From the NCBI GenBank assembly GCA_964019135.1, contig OZ025261.1:30116029-30180028 (forward strand): a stretch of DNA of 64,000 bases. The letters run 5' to 3'. Origin of the DNA: Arenicola marina. Its lineage: Eukaryota > Annelida > Polychaeta > Arenicolidae. A model generated the notes under the pieces. That model searched no databases. It saw nothing but the letters and a program-made list of their open reading frames with translations, and was not told where the DNA came from. Both the position numbers and the translations under genes were made by a program. Positions 10,958-21,800 of the stretch are shown one piece after another; position 1 is the first letter of the stretch, and every line of letters begins with the position of its first letter.

Positions 10958-12850
10958 TACATCGGAGATACCTTTCTGTTGCTTTTGTACCGTAGGCCCC
11001 TTTATATAAGTATAGCACAAAAGCTTGCATTGAAGATTTATAAGACATATAGATATGTATATGGTTAATGAATAAACAGCACAAGATTAAGGAAATGAGT
11101 GTTGTCAGCCCCAGCATGGGAGCCATCATAGTGGGTGGCGGGGAGTGATAACATGATAAACATGATAATTGCGCAATCATTATTTTGGAAGTTTTTTTGC
11201 AGTTTTATCATAATTAATGTTGGATGTATGCGACCTTATTTTGTATTTAATCTGGAATTTATTCTAAATGTAACTATGAGGTAGAGTTAATATCTGATAA
11301 TAATTACATAAAGGTGGATAGATGAATTAGGTAATGTATTTGTTTTCCCTTGCCTTTGTTTGCGTGTGATATGGCCCGCAAGTCAAAGAAATGATTGAAG
11401 CACTTTTCAGTCCCTCACCCTTCCATAGATGTCATTGGTTTGACCCCGCCCCCGCCCCCGCCCCCGCCCCCTCCGGCGGCCCCGGTTCATCTGTACGTCA
11501 TCAGCCAGGTCGGTCATGCTTTCACATCCATATATCAGCAATAATTAGGGTTATATCATCCAAGGCGTGATGAAATGTCAGCGCAGGGGTCATCGGGTCT
11601 CACCGCATAACGTATAACGGACGTATAACGGACGTATAACGGATGGTTCATCTTGGGGAGAGAACAAGCACTTCGCGGTCTGGGAGCTTAATGTCCGTTG
11701 GAACCATCAATGGTTTTATGACTCCTATATACTGGTTGTAAAATATACTTTACCGAGAGCACATGCACTGTCGGCGATATGAAATAAGTTACCTATACTA
11801 ATTATATATATGAATTATATATATATACATATGATATATCATATATATATATCTGGATTATCTATGCATGTTGGCATGAAAAAAATATTCGTGTATTAGA
11901 ACTGACTAAATTTAGTCATATTTATTCAAATATATATATATATATTATATGCATCATAGTTGGAACTCTATTATTTATGGCTATGCAGCTCTCATGTGGC
12001 GGTTCCATAATGTTTTACTGTTCTTTGTTATGTCTTCTTCTCCCTCTGTGTCTGTGGCTCTTAAAGGTACTATTTCAACAAATTTGTAAACATTGGCTGG
12101 TGCCTGGCCGCTCGCATGCACGGCACCAGGCAGGCCGGCAATCTCGTGATGCCCCCTGGCGTCACGGCCCAGAACTGCACTGTAACACTCTGCGTAAAGG
12201 AGGCGCTGCCAGTCGCGAATTATTCTTCAAGCATGGCGGATACATCGAGTGATTACGAGCCGGACACAACCCTGGTCGCTTGCTCGCCATATTGATTGTG
12301 GGTGATTGTGCTTTGTTCCTGGCCCATCACGTTTAGTATATATATGGTAGGTACCGGTGACTTCAGGAAAGCGCGACGTTGGTGCTCCCCCTGGCGGCCA
12401 TTACTTCATGCGTGCTACGTCATCAGCACATTAACATAAATACACACGTTTTGAACCCACAATTTTATGTGTACTTTTCTTTGTTTACCTTTTGTTGAAA
12501 TAGCCACTTTAAATATCGGTTCATTCTATGGGAATTCATATGAGTGAAGGTGAGGTCAGGTGGATAGATCTGCAGTAACCAAGTCGTAAGCTAGTACCAA
12601 ATGGTACAAAAAGTACTCGAGTTTATAATTGTCGTTTTGCTGGCGCTCAATAATTTTATATTTTTGACAGTGCGTGTCATCATTTTGGAAATAATGCTAT
12701 AGACTAATGATCCATGTGATCCCCAGGTCGTCATAAAACAAGTATCGAGATGCTGTTTCGAAACGAACAATTTATGCTCGGCGCACGGACGTCATATATA
12801 TATATATACTAAAGGCCTATAGGACAACAAAGGATGTGGTAACAAAACAG
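10958..12850. other. non-coding stretch, no gene seen
   Basis: No convincing exon is visible. Contents include a (CCCCGC)n run at about 11444-11471, three direct copies of ACGTATAACGG at about 11607-11643, AT dinucleotide tracts at 11800-11860 and 11930-11950, and two CTCF-like sites on the minus strand (about 12150-12162 and 12383-12398). The 91-codon frame at 11977-12252 has no recognisable features. Confidence 0.5.
12383..12398 (-). promoter_or_regulatory. CTCF-like motif
   Basis: The minus strand reads GCCGCCAGGGGGAGC, close to the vertebrate and fly CTCF core (CCGCNAGGGGGCGC-like). A weaker relative, GCCAGGGGGCATC, lies at 12150-12162 on the same strand. Identified by eye only. Confidence 0.35.
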
Positions 12851-12854
12851 GTCT

Positions 12855-12946
12855 TTTATTAGCAACGGACCGCTGGGCGGAACGCGCACGCCCCAATATG
12901 ATCAAGTAGTAGTGTCAGCCTCCTTACCAACAACACAGCTTTTATT
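12855..12946 (-). terminator. polyadenylation signals of the FMRFamide gene
   Basis: The minus strand carries AATAAA at 12941-12946 and 12855-12860, 424 and 510 bases after the FMRFamide stop codon at 13370. No nearer AATAAA is seen between the stop and 12941. The predicted 3' UTR is therefore roughly 0.45-0.55 kb. Confidence 0.5.
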
Positions 12947-13369
12947 GTCCGTTTTGACCGGGTGATAACAGCGTGAACACGGCGTACACTCATACACGGC
13001 CGTCTAGTGTCGTGGGTCTGTTGATCGCCACGTGATCTGCATGACGTCAACACTTCCTGTTGGGGGGCACGGCAGCGCCATCTATAGTTCTCTCAACAAC
13101 CTACATTCTTATACAGATCCCCTATTATCGCCAGTGTCATCATTCATATTGAGGCAACGACTGCATCATTTTCAGTTGGCATGCGTGTTCCGAAAATAAC
13201 CGTTCTCCAGTCGTGGCGTTACATATAATATCTTATTTCCGCCGTAAATAGGAAGTAGACGAATCATTGTTAGCGAAGCCGACTAGGGAACAATAGCCAG
13301 TGTTCGGCAGGCTATTTAGGCGCATTGGTTAGCACACGTGGGAATTAACACTATTAACAGACCTCAATG

Positions 13370-14886
13370 TCATGACCGCTGAGCGTCATCCAGGCCAAGG
13401 TTCAGTTCGTCCTTGACGGGACTGATGTCATTCAATTCAGATATCTCTGGCGAGCTGGATTTTTTGCCGAAACGCATGAATCTTTTGTCTTCGAAATCCT
13501 CGTTATCTTCATCACCGGCCGACTTTTTCCCGAAGCGCATGAATCGCTTGTCGTCATAGAGATCGCCTTCTTCAGAGGATTTCTTGCCAAAGCGCATAAA
13601 TCTCTTGTCATTCATTTCTGATGCTGAGTCATCATCGGAACCGTCTTTCTTCCCGAACCGCATGAATCTCTTCCCGAATCGCATGAATCGCTTGTCCGGA
13701 AGTTGACCGTCTCGCTTGCCAAAGCGCATGAATCGCTTGCCGAAACGCATGAACCTTTTGTCTTGGTTTTCATCATCTTCTTCCATGTCATCAGCTTTTT
13801 TGCCGAAACGCATAAATCGTTTTTCTTCTTCTGTTCCATCGATGTCGGATTCGTCGTTGCGCTTTCCAAATCGCATGAATCGCTTTCCGAAGCGCATGAA
13901 TCTTTTATCCTCTTCCTGGTCCGCGTCGGTCATGTCGAGTGGGTCGCGGCCAAACCTCATAAATCTCTTCTCGGGGGCTTCGCCATCCGAACTATCCATT
14001 ACGTGGCTGACATCGCGACCGAACCGCATGAATCGCTTCCCGAATCGCATGAATCTCTTGTCATCCAAATCTTCCCCTCCGCGACCGAATCGCATGAATC
14101 TCTTATCATCCATGTCTTCTCCGCCGCGACCGAAACGCATGAATCTTTTAGGATTGAGATCGTCCAGCTCGGCATCAACCTCGTTGTCACTCGCGCCCGG
14201 GTCTCTGCCGAAGCGCATGAATCTCTTGTCAACTTCACCATCTCCCAGCCCTTCCTCCCCTCCCCTGCCGAAGCGCATGAATCTCTTGTCAACTTCACCA
14301 TCTCCCAGCTCGTTTTCCCCTCCCCTGCCGAACCGCATGAATCCATTCCTCCCGAAGCGCATAAATTCCCGACCGAACCGCATGAATTTCTTCTCCTTCT
14401 CCTCCTCTTCGCGTTCGTCCTCTGAAGACTTCTTCCCGAATCTCATGAAGCGCTTTTCGCGCAATTTGTTTTCGCTTCCTTCCGCTTCCGGTTGGACCGC
14501 CCCGGAAGTGTCCCCCGCGGCGGCGTTGGCGGCGTCATCCTCAACCGACCTCCCGAACCGGACGTACTTGCCGCCGGCGCTCCTCCGATCAGGCTCCCCA
14601 AAGCTCACCAAGTACGTGCGCACCATGTCGGGCGTTTCCGCTGGCGAGCGCACGCTTCGGCCGAACCGGATGTAGTTGCCCCCGCGCCGTTGGCGTGGGA
14701 TGCCGATCATCATAGAGGGAACCGCGCGCCGCTCCCGCATCCCGCTGAGGACCTGCCCCAGGACGGTGTCCAGACCTGCCTCCGGGGCGGTCACCTTGTT
14801 CCGGGCGGCCTCGGCACTAGTCGTGTCCCGCCCGAAGCGGAGAACGTGCTTGTCTTGGGGGGATGGGTACCCTCGAGACTGCCATT
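13370..14886 (-). CDS. FMRFa: FMRFamide neuropeptide precursor, exon 2 (peptide-coding exon)
   Basis: This exon encodes residues 59-563 of the prohormone. The acceptor is TTTTTTCGGTTGTAG before 14886, and the first two bases complete a Glu codon begun in exon 1; TGA is at 13370-13372. In order it gives HVLRFGR (residues 72-78), NYIRFGR (129-135), KYVRFGR (165-171), then 21 FMRFG units between residues 205 and 532. Most units are bounded by KR, KK or single R and separated by acidic spacers. Convertases would cut at the basic sites, and the Gly would supply the C-terminal amide, giving FMRFamide, a transmitter or hormone of lophotrochozoan neurons acting on ion channels and GPCRs. Two units lack an N-terminal dibasic site and would give EFMRFamide and NGFMRFamide. 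A shorter reading from GTG inside the exon is not the start. The long antisense frames here are shadows of the repeat. Confidence 0.95.
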
Positions 14887-14954
14887 CTACAACCGAAAAA
14901 TATATAATTAATAGCGAAAACTATTTTTAAAATAACTAATAGCAAATGGAATTG

Positions 14955-15053
14955 GGTCTGTTGCGAATAGAATTATCTGTCGCGAATAGAATGGTCTGTT
15001 GCGAATAGAACGGTGCCTGTGGCGAATAGAATTGTGTCTGTTGCGAATACAAA
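14955..15053. repeat. short tandem repeat, about 20 bp x 5
   Basis: Five units of GGTCTGTTGCGAATAGAAT type, 18-22 bp each, inside the FMRFamide intron close to exon 2. Confidence 0.75.
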
Positions 15054-16519
15054 TGTCCCGCCATCTGTCGTTCGCTCATCAATCAATTTCAGCGCCAGAA
15101 TTAGAAAAACGCGGCGCAGGAATAATTTCATTAGCGCAGGGAATGTGTGGCCACCACTGGCAGTTAATAGGCGTCGAGGTGACGGGAAGTGGAAACATCC
15201 GCAGTAACCTAGTGGTTAAGTCAACGGGTACCAGATAAGTACGAGCTGTCGCGTGAATAATAGAAGAGTTAATCATCCGTCATTAACATTGCATTGAAAT
15301 AGGCCGTCAAGGCGTCGAGATCATTAGCACCCAGGCTGTTCACGTACATCTAGTCCACCTCCTCGAACAATCCTTCCTCGAAGCACGAGGAGTTAAGCCA
15401 CAAAGGCATCGCGTCATATTCAGCGTCTAAACGAACGGGTTTTGGTGCCTTTTTTGTTAATTTGTTTCCGGGTTATTCTTTCATTCTTTAGCACCGATGT
15501 CGGCGGTAGGGGAGAAGGTGGCGGGAGGTAGTGGTGGGGAGCGGGGAGGGAGGGATAGACGAGCGGCGGAGGTAGTGATGGGGTGCGGGGTGGGAAGGAG
15601 GGAGGGAGGGAGGGGCGGCGTGACGCTGCAAACCCATAGCAGGTGGGGCGGTATTAATGGAGTTATGGTAGGACAGCGGTATGCAATTACAAAGCGCAAG
15701 TAGCATTGTCCTTCACGACCTCCGTAGCCAGCAAAGCGATGAGGACCGCCTGACGCACTCGTGAACTAAACGGGATGGCGTGAGCGCGCGTGTGGGGGGG
15801 GGGGGGGGTGCGGGTTAGGGGATGGGTGGGGTGGGCGGGGCCGTGGATCGGCGGTGGAGCGGGGGGCGATAATCCACCCCCCTTATGGGATAGTGAGGGA
15901 TGGGAGGGTGAGGTGGGGTGGAGAGGGCAGGCAGCAGACATGGAGGAATCAAAATGAGGTAACGTGTTAACGAGTAGGGTATTTTCCAAAGGGGAAGCCC
16001 AAGAAATTGGCGAAGCGAACTTTGTAAATTGACATTATACCGAGTGACATATATTTCAGAAGAAACTTGTTTGAATTAAAATTAAAAATTAGGCGAGGGC
16101 AGTAAATTAAACACATGGACTGTATGTGACCTTGAGGTGGGCGACAAATATTGATGCATGGAATATAGACAAAAGAAATTTTGGATGATTCAAAGAATTA
16201 TTATTATTTATATCTTAACCTCTTTAGTTTTTGTGGGAAAGAGCTTGTTAAGTAACTTCAATGGTTGACCCTGGGGTAAAGTTGCCATGAGAGGGGGGGG
16301 GGGCGGGGTGAGGGGGAGTGATGGCGTAACTTGAGGTGGGCAGGCACACCCGCTTGTGCGGTGTCCCTGGTTGGGAGGTGTTCAGCCAATAAGGAACCTG
16401 ACAGTGGTATATGTCAGCGCAGTGAGTGGCCTCTGGTTCGGCAGCGGAGTGGTCGGCGTTGGGAAGTATGAAGGCAGGGAGCGGGAGAGGGATGGTCAGT
16501 CTGGGTGGCAGTGAGACGG

Positions 16520-16670
16520 GTGTAAGGTGTCGTCAGGGTGGGTGAGGGTGAGGCATGGCCCGGGGTGGGTGGGGGTGAGGCATGGTTCAGGTGGGCGGGG
16601 GTAATATATCGTCAGGGTGAGTGGGGGTGAGGTATCGTCAGGGTGGGTGGCCGGGGTGGGCGAGGGGTAA
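16520..16670. repeat. G-rich minisatellite in the FMRFamide intron
   Basis: About four imperfect units of GGTGAGGCATGG/TATCGTCAGGGTGGGTGGG type, roughly 35 bp, lie in a strongly G-rich stretch. Runs of GGG at short spacing make G-quadruplex formation possible on the plus strand. Confidence 0.5.
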
Positions 16671-17150
16671 AGATCCAGCCAGGCTGCTAAGTTTTCGTTT
16701 AAGGGAGGGGTGACGAGGGGGGGGGGCAGTTGGGGGACGGGAAGGGGGGAGGGGGTATGGGTGGTGGCGGGGCAGTGGTGGAGATCGGGCAGAGGTCAAG
16801 ATGGGGTTGGGGTGGAGATGGGGTGCGGGTAGACAAGGGGTGGTATTTGGGGGGCCTCTGGTAGATATATATCCCCAGAGAGTTTGACTTAACTGCCAGT
16901 AACTGATGGTGTGGCTGTGCGTGGGAGGTCCGGGGTAGGTCTAAGGGCGTGATCGAGAGTGGCACGTGGGGGGAGGGGTGCGGGTGACGGGAGGGGGTGG
17001 GGGGGGGGGGGCTCTTCCTCATTTGGCTGCATACCACTGGCAGCGCCACCCAGCACCACTCTGGGTCACAGGTGTAGCGGCGACCACCGCGCGCCAACCA
17101 ACTGCCACACAGATGTGCCAAAGAAGGAAATGGCTTAATTTTTCACTCTT

Positions 17151-17220
17151 TCCCCTAGAGGGCGCCCGCCCACAGCGGTTTGCCATGGGCGGCTAGCCAG
17201 CCAGGGGCGCCCTCTAGGTG
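17151..17220. promoter_or_regulatory. facing pair of CTCF-like motifs
   Basis: CCCCTAGAGGGCGCCC (17152-17167, plus) and its near mirror GGGGCGCCCTCTAGG (17204-17218, minus) form an inverted pair 36 bp apart. Each half resembles the CTCF core. The inner flanks are not complementary, so two binding sites are a better reading than a transposon end, but both remain possible. Confidence 0.35.
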
Positions 17221-18457
17221 TGGGAAATCTCGGCGACTCATAATTACGCTTGAGGGACAGACACCAAGACGTCTAGCGTCCCGGGTCCGTTTGGCTATTC
17301 TAAGGAGGCAGGTTCCGTCCGCCCGCCTTCACACCTCCGTAAGATCCTAGCCCCCTTGCCTGCCACCCTCCCATCCTCTCACTCCCACGGCGCATCACCT
17401 TCCCACCGGGGGGCGAAGCAGGCAATGGGACCCGAAAGGCCCATTTGGCATGCATAGGGAAGCGTGTAAGATAAACCTGGGTCTAGTTCCCCAGCATCCG
17501 TCAATCTTGCTATTCTTCATAAATCAAACCACCATCACTGCTCCATCCTTACCTCACCCCGACCCCCACCCGCCCTCCTCCCCTCAGCCCCCGCCGCAGC
17601 CCCCACCGCTCACTTTGCATCGAGGATTTGTGCTAAGAATTTCCTTGACCCGACACCAAAGCTGTCTTTTTCTTCACACCAATTTTTCTACAGCAATAGT
17701 CGTGGTAGAAAAACAAAACTTCCCATGGCAGATAATAGTGTGTTTGTTCCATATCCTTTGAAACACGTTTTATATTTTAATGATAAGGAGGCTAGATCAC
17801 TGTAATCACGTAATTAGTACATGCATACCACTTGACAGATTGCGCTGTTTTGTAGTAAAATCCGAAAAAAATGAATTAGTTTCAAACATTTGGACCGATA
17901 ATGTATTCTAGCAACAAAGAGAAGAAAATACGTGGGAATTCACTCTCAACGAATAGAATTGGCGTGAGGCCAAGCAGACATTATTACCTCGGAAAAGTGC
18001 CCCATACCCCCTTCACCTTCCTCATGTACCCAATCACTCAAGCACAACCCCGACCCTACCATAATAAGCCCGGGGGGTGCACTACATTAGTACAGTGGTG
18101 GAGGTGTGCCGCCCATGCGACAGAGGGCATACTGAGAGCGAGAGAAAAGTGTGTTATTTTGTGGTCCTTGAGAGATAATTTTTTGGTTAAAAGAAGTATC
18201 CAAGATAGACACTGTAGACACTGACAGTCATGGCAAAGTAGATGGAAGTTAATTATTTAAACACTTTCGATATCAGCTGGAATACATTTTCAAAAGCTGC
18301 AATTTTCAGTTTCATCGAGAGAAAGTGCAGATTCCTGCTCCTGGGATTGAGCGGAAAAAGGCAAAACCATTTGGGCGGCATATATGTATATATGTAACTA
18401 TATGTAGTGCCCCCCCCCCCTCCTTCCGCGGGACGCCTGAGTAGTGAACTGACTGAC

Positions 18458-18632
18458 CTTCACCGGACAGGTATCCCTTAATGGCGTTGCAGAAGACGGA
18501 CAATCCTGAAGGCGTGTTGCTCTGGAGCACATCGTAACACATCTCCCGGTAGTCGACGGCGCCTGACACCGGATGTGACGTCAGAACGCCCAATGCCGCG
18601 AGGCACCATAGCAACGGCTGCTCAGGCACCAT
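18458..18632 (-). CDS. FMRFa: FMRFamide neuropeptide precursor, exon 1 (signal peptide)
   Basis: ATG at 18632 opens a secretory signal peptide (hydrophobic core LLWCLAALGVL, likely cleavage after HPVSG or the next Ala, residue 24-25). It is followed by a propeptide stretch with two cysteines (residues 32 and 48) ending GYLSGE at residue 58. The donor is GAAG|GTCAGT. The single leftover G joins AA at 14886 to read Glu-Trp-Gln and stays open to the stop at 13370, for a total of 563 residues. A signal exon followed by one large repeat exon is the known layout of lophotrochozoan FMRFamide genes. The start is well placed: an acceptor TTTTCTCTCCACGACAG ends at 18649, 17 bases before the ATG, so a non-coding first exon probably lies further upstream. 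That exon and the promoter were not located. Confidence 0.85.
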
Positions 18633-18639
18633 GGCTCCT

Positions 18640-18873
18640 GCCCGGAAGCTGTCGTGGAGAGAAAATTAATACATGATATCTGATTGACTAAAATTTATGT
18701 TCAGAATTAATCCGTTAGCTGTCGAAGCAGTGGCGGAGAGCAAGTGAATACATCATTGTTGAAGATTGACTAAAATTCATATTGAATTCTAATACAGCTG
18801 ACGAAACTGCCGCTGAGGGAAAAGTCATGATCGCTGAATATTGACTGAAATTCATATTCAGTATCATACGGCA
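18640..18873. repeat. diverged tandem repeat, about 80 bp x 3, upstream of the signal-peptide exon
   Basis: ATTGACTAAAATTCATATT-like blocks recur near 18685, 18768 and 18843, each preceded by an AGCTG(T/A)CG.. segment. The first copy abuts the predicted splice acceptor of FMRFamide exon 1. Confidence 0.5.
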
Positions 18874-21800
18874 TTGTCACTTGAACACGTTCTATTTATC
18901 GCAAGAATGTTTTAACGTTGATGCCATTTGTGTTGCAAATAATGCTCCATTTGCATTGACAAATGCAAATAATTCCTGCGGGTGAATGATACCGCAATTT
19001 ATTAGAATTAATATACAGCAAAAGGCATTTGCGAATTTCAATTTGTGTTGTTCCGAACCATCTAGGTAAGGCTTGGTTGCTACAGTCACTTTGTTGTTTT
19101 GCACTGTGTAGTGCTTTCATATATTTGACGGGCTTGGTATCGACCACCCTGTCACGACGTGGGTTAAATTATTATAGGCCAAATATCTTTGAGTTGAGGT
19201 TGAAATGACATAGTAAATATTCATGCAATAGAAAAGTGATGGGAATCAATCTTAGCTCTCGGCGTTTCATTTGGCGACAATTTTTTATGGCAAGCATTGA
19301 TCAGGGTAGAAACCGTTTTATTAATTTTGTTCTGCCATGTTCTTGGGCACCATATTTGCTCTGCGTTAAACAGTTGTCGTTGAGTCATTGGCACGTGGTA
19401 ATAATCTGGCCAAGCTTTAATATTTCCGTTCGCTAACGCAGTTTGCGTTACAATTACGACCCATAAACGTTGCCGCGAAGAGGCGTGACATAGCGAGACC
19501 TCGGTGACCTTGATGGCTGTGTTTTTACCATTGAGGGTCAAAGACAAGTCTCGTAAGTTATTGAGTCTCCCGACTGAGACTGGGGGATCGCTGGTGGTCT
19601 AGCGTCTCTGACGGAGAAAACAACCACCGGTTATATACGCTCATACCATTCCGCAAAGGACATCGTAAAATATGAGTCAGACAAGAAGAGTGCCATGAGA
19701 GCGAGTTTGATGACGGCGTCGCCGCCGACCGGAAACAGGTGGAAATTGGTGGGCCACGTGGCCGTGTACCGGCCTCAAGTCACAGGCGTTATAACGGCTG
19801 ACCCGCAAGGGCTGGTGGGGCTGTGAGGGACTGCCGGGACTTATCATGCTTCTCGTGAGGCACCCTTTCCGAGGGGAAATGAATTTTGGGGTCTAGGTTA
19901 AATATGCCCCTGGCTGCCGGCGTCTTGTGCACGGGAGGATGACGCATGCTGGGGTAATGTGGTCCTCTGACGCATGGTGGCGGCACCGCTCATTCTCGCC
20001 CCTGCATTTACGAGACTTAAACGAGAATGCCGATTGACGTATGCATTTGACGCCTCTGCTTATCCGACATATTGCTCACAGAGAAATTTATGATATCGTT
20101 TTATGTATCACATTTTAAAGTTCTGGGCACCCGAGGCTAGATCAAATGTTGCAGTGTCCTGAAGGAAATACCGGGATACAAAACAAACTACAAGTACAAA
20201 AGGAATAAAAGAGGTGATTTGGGACAGTTAGTATTCCGAAACAAATTCGGTTTGGTGGTTCTCTTCATCAGATACAGTTAGAGGTTATTCATGTCACTAC
20301 ATGCATCCAATGACTTAATGGGCGCTCTGCAGTCGTATCCACAGCGCCAGTAATGGTCGAAGCTGCGTATATCTGCCGATATGGAATAGTATGCCTCGTC
20401 ACCAGTCGCTCCTGATCCTCATCTCTGTCCGCAAAGCATCACTATCTCCATCCCCATTCACCCTCTACCCCCCCCCCCCCCCCCCCCAATCACATGCCCC
20501 TTGCAAGCCAAGGCCCATCACGAGGTCGGCCGATGATGAGGTAAGGCCATAAGTAATGAATGACGCCCCCCCCCTCCCTCCCGCCCCAACTCCACCCACC
20601 CACCCATCTGCCTTCAACCCCCCACCCACCCGCCTCCACCCACCCTACCCTGAGACTCCGTGACGGCAAAAGTGTCCCGAATAACTCTTAATCGGGGCTG
20701 GCTCGTCCATTTTAATCCAATCACGGGTAGTCGTGAGGGTTTCGAACGTGGCGCATTCCCCAGCGCGCTTATCCCGAACAGTCGCGCCGCTACTTAGGTC
20801 GCATTGCTGAGCTGATTCCCTCAGCGAGCAGCCCCCGTGTAACTTCCGGTGTCCCCGCCATGAATGAGCGCCCTCTAGGGACCCATTGAGCAATTACATG
20901 ACCCGCACGTGCGGACGTTCAACCTATGTCCCCCCCCCCACCCCCCTTCAACCCCATTGTTTGTGTCACGAGTTGGATAACGAACCACGAGATATATCTG
21001 TTTCGGCAATTAGACGCTGAAACGTGAGCCAGGTAAGGTGTATTATTGTACAGTGTATCAATGGGGGAATACAATTGTGGAGACTCTCTTAAATATATGT
21101 TTACATCATGCATGTATAGATCCAGGGCTTCGTAATTGCGCGATGCAAGAACACATTGAGCATCATCGATTTCAGTACCATGTGTTCGATTGTGAACCAC
21201 CGGCATTCCATAGCTTTGGCTACACTCGTTTGTTGTCACAATTGTCTTATAATTTCGCTTTAAAATCCTATTTTAGTTTTTACATTTTTGCCCCAGTTCC
21301 AGCTATGACGTCGAAAAGCCGTCAAGGGACAGTTGTATGCAAAAGACAAGTAAATACGTACATATCGCCTAGCTATAGCATACAGTCACCATGATGACAC
21401 CCCCATGGAAGCATCTGAACATAATCGTAATATCTGCAATACACGTAATATTTTAATCGTGTCAGTTTTGTTTCGATTTCACATAATTTGTTTTTTAGGT
21501 AGGACTTTTCAACCTCTATGAGTCACATTGCGACAATGGGAAGGCAAAAGGCAGAGATGTTTACTCCCATGTTTCTGGGAGTAACTCCATCTAATTTTGT
21601 GTAATTTGTATACTTCAGAAACGTAAACATTTGCACATGTGGGGCTGGAACCGCCCACCGGCTGTGTGGGCTGGCCTAGCAGAGCCCCTCGACAATAGCC
21701 GAAACGCTCTACCTCCTCTATTAGCCACAACGTGACCCCCTCGGTGTCACACGCATTTACATTGACACGTCGTTATGACTTATGATTTTGTGGTTTTCAC

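Larger units (their letters stand above)
14887..18457 (-). other. intron of the FMRFamide precursor gene
   Basis: A 3.57-kb phase-1 intron lies between donor GTCAGT (from 18457) and the acceptor AG at 14887-14888. It holds a short tandem repeat (14955-15053), long purine/G-rich tracts (15500-15920, 16280-17010, including 15 G at 15794-15808), a pair of facing CTCF-like motifs (17151-17220) and C-rich sequence at 17540-17620 and 18411-18422. No exon-like reading frame was found in it. Confidence 0.85.

Noticed and set aside
9688..11009. Three overlapping long plus-strand open frames (435, 321 and 397 codons)
   Set aside because: They are the same 22-bp repeat read in three frames; the repeat has no stop codons.
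13703..14675. Two long plus-strand open frames (240 and 319 codons) opposite the FMRFamide exon
   Set aside because: They are antisense shadows of the repeated FMRFGK/R coding units (Arg-Met-Asn or His-Glu-Ser periodic residues) and have no features of their own.
20150..20280. CTGATGA on the minus strand as a hammerhead ribozyme core of a Penelope-like element
   Set aside because: No stem II followed by GAAA is formed, and no Penelope-type protein remains nearby.
21640..21727. tRNA-like segment on the minus strand with GGTTCCAGCCCC
   Set aside because: The A-box match is poor, the T-stem is misaligned and no cloverleaf can be drawn.
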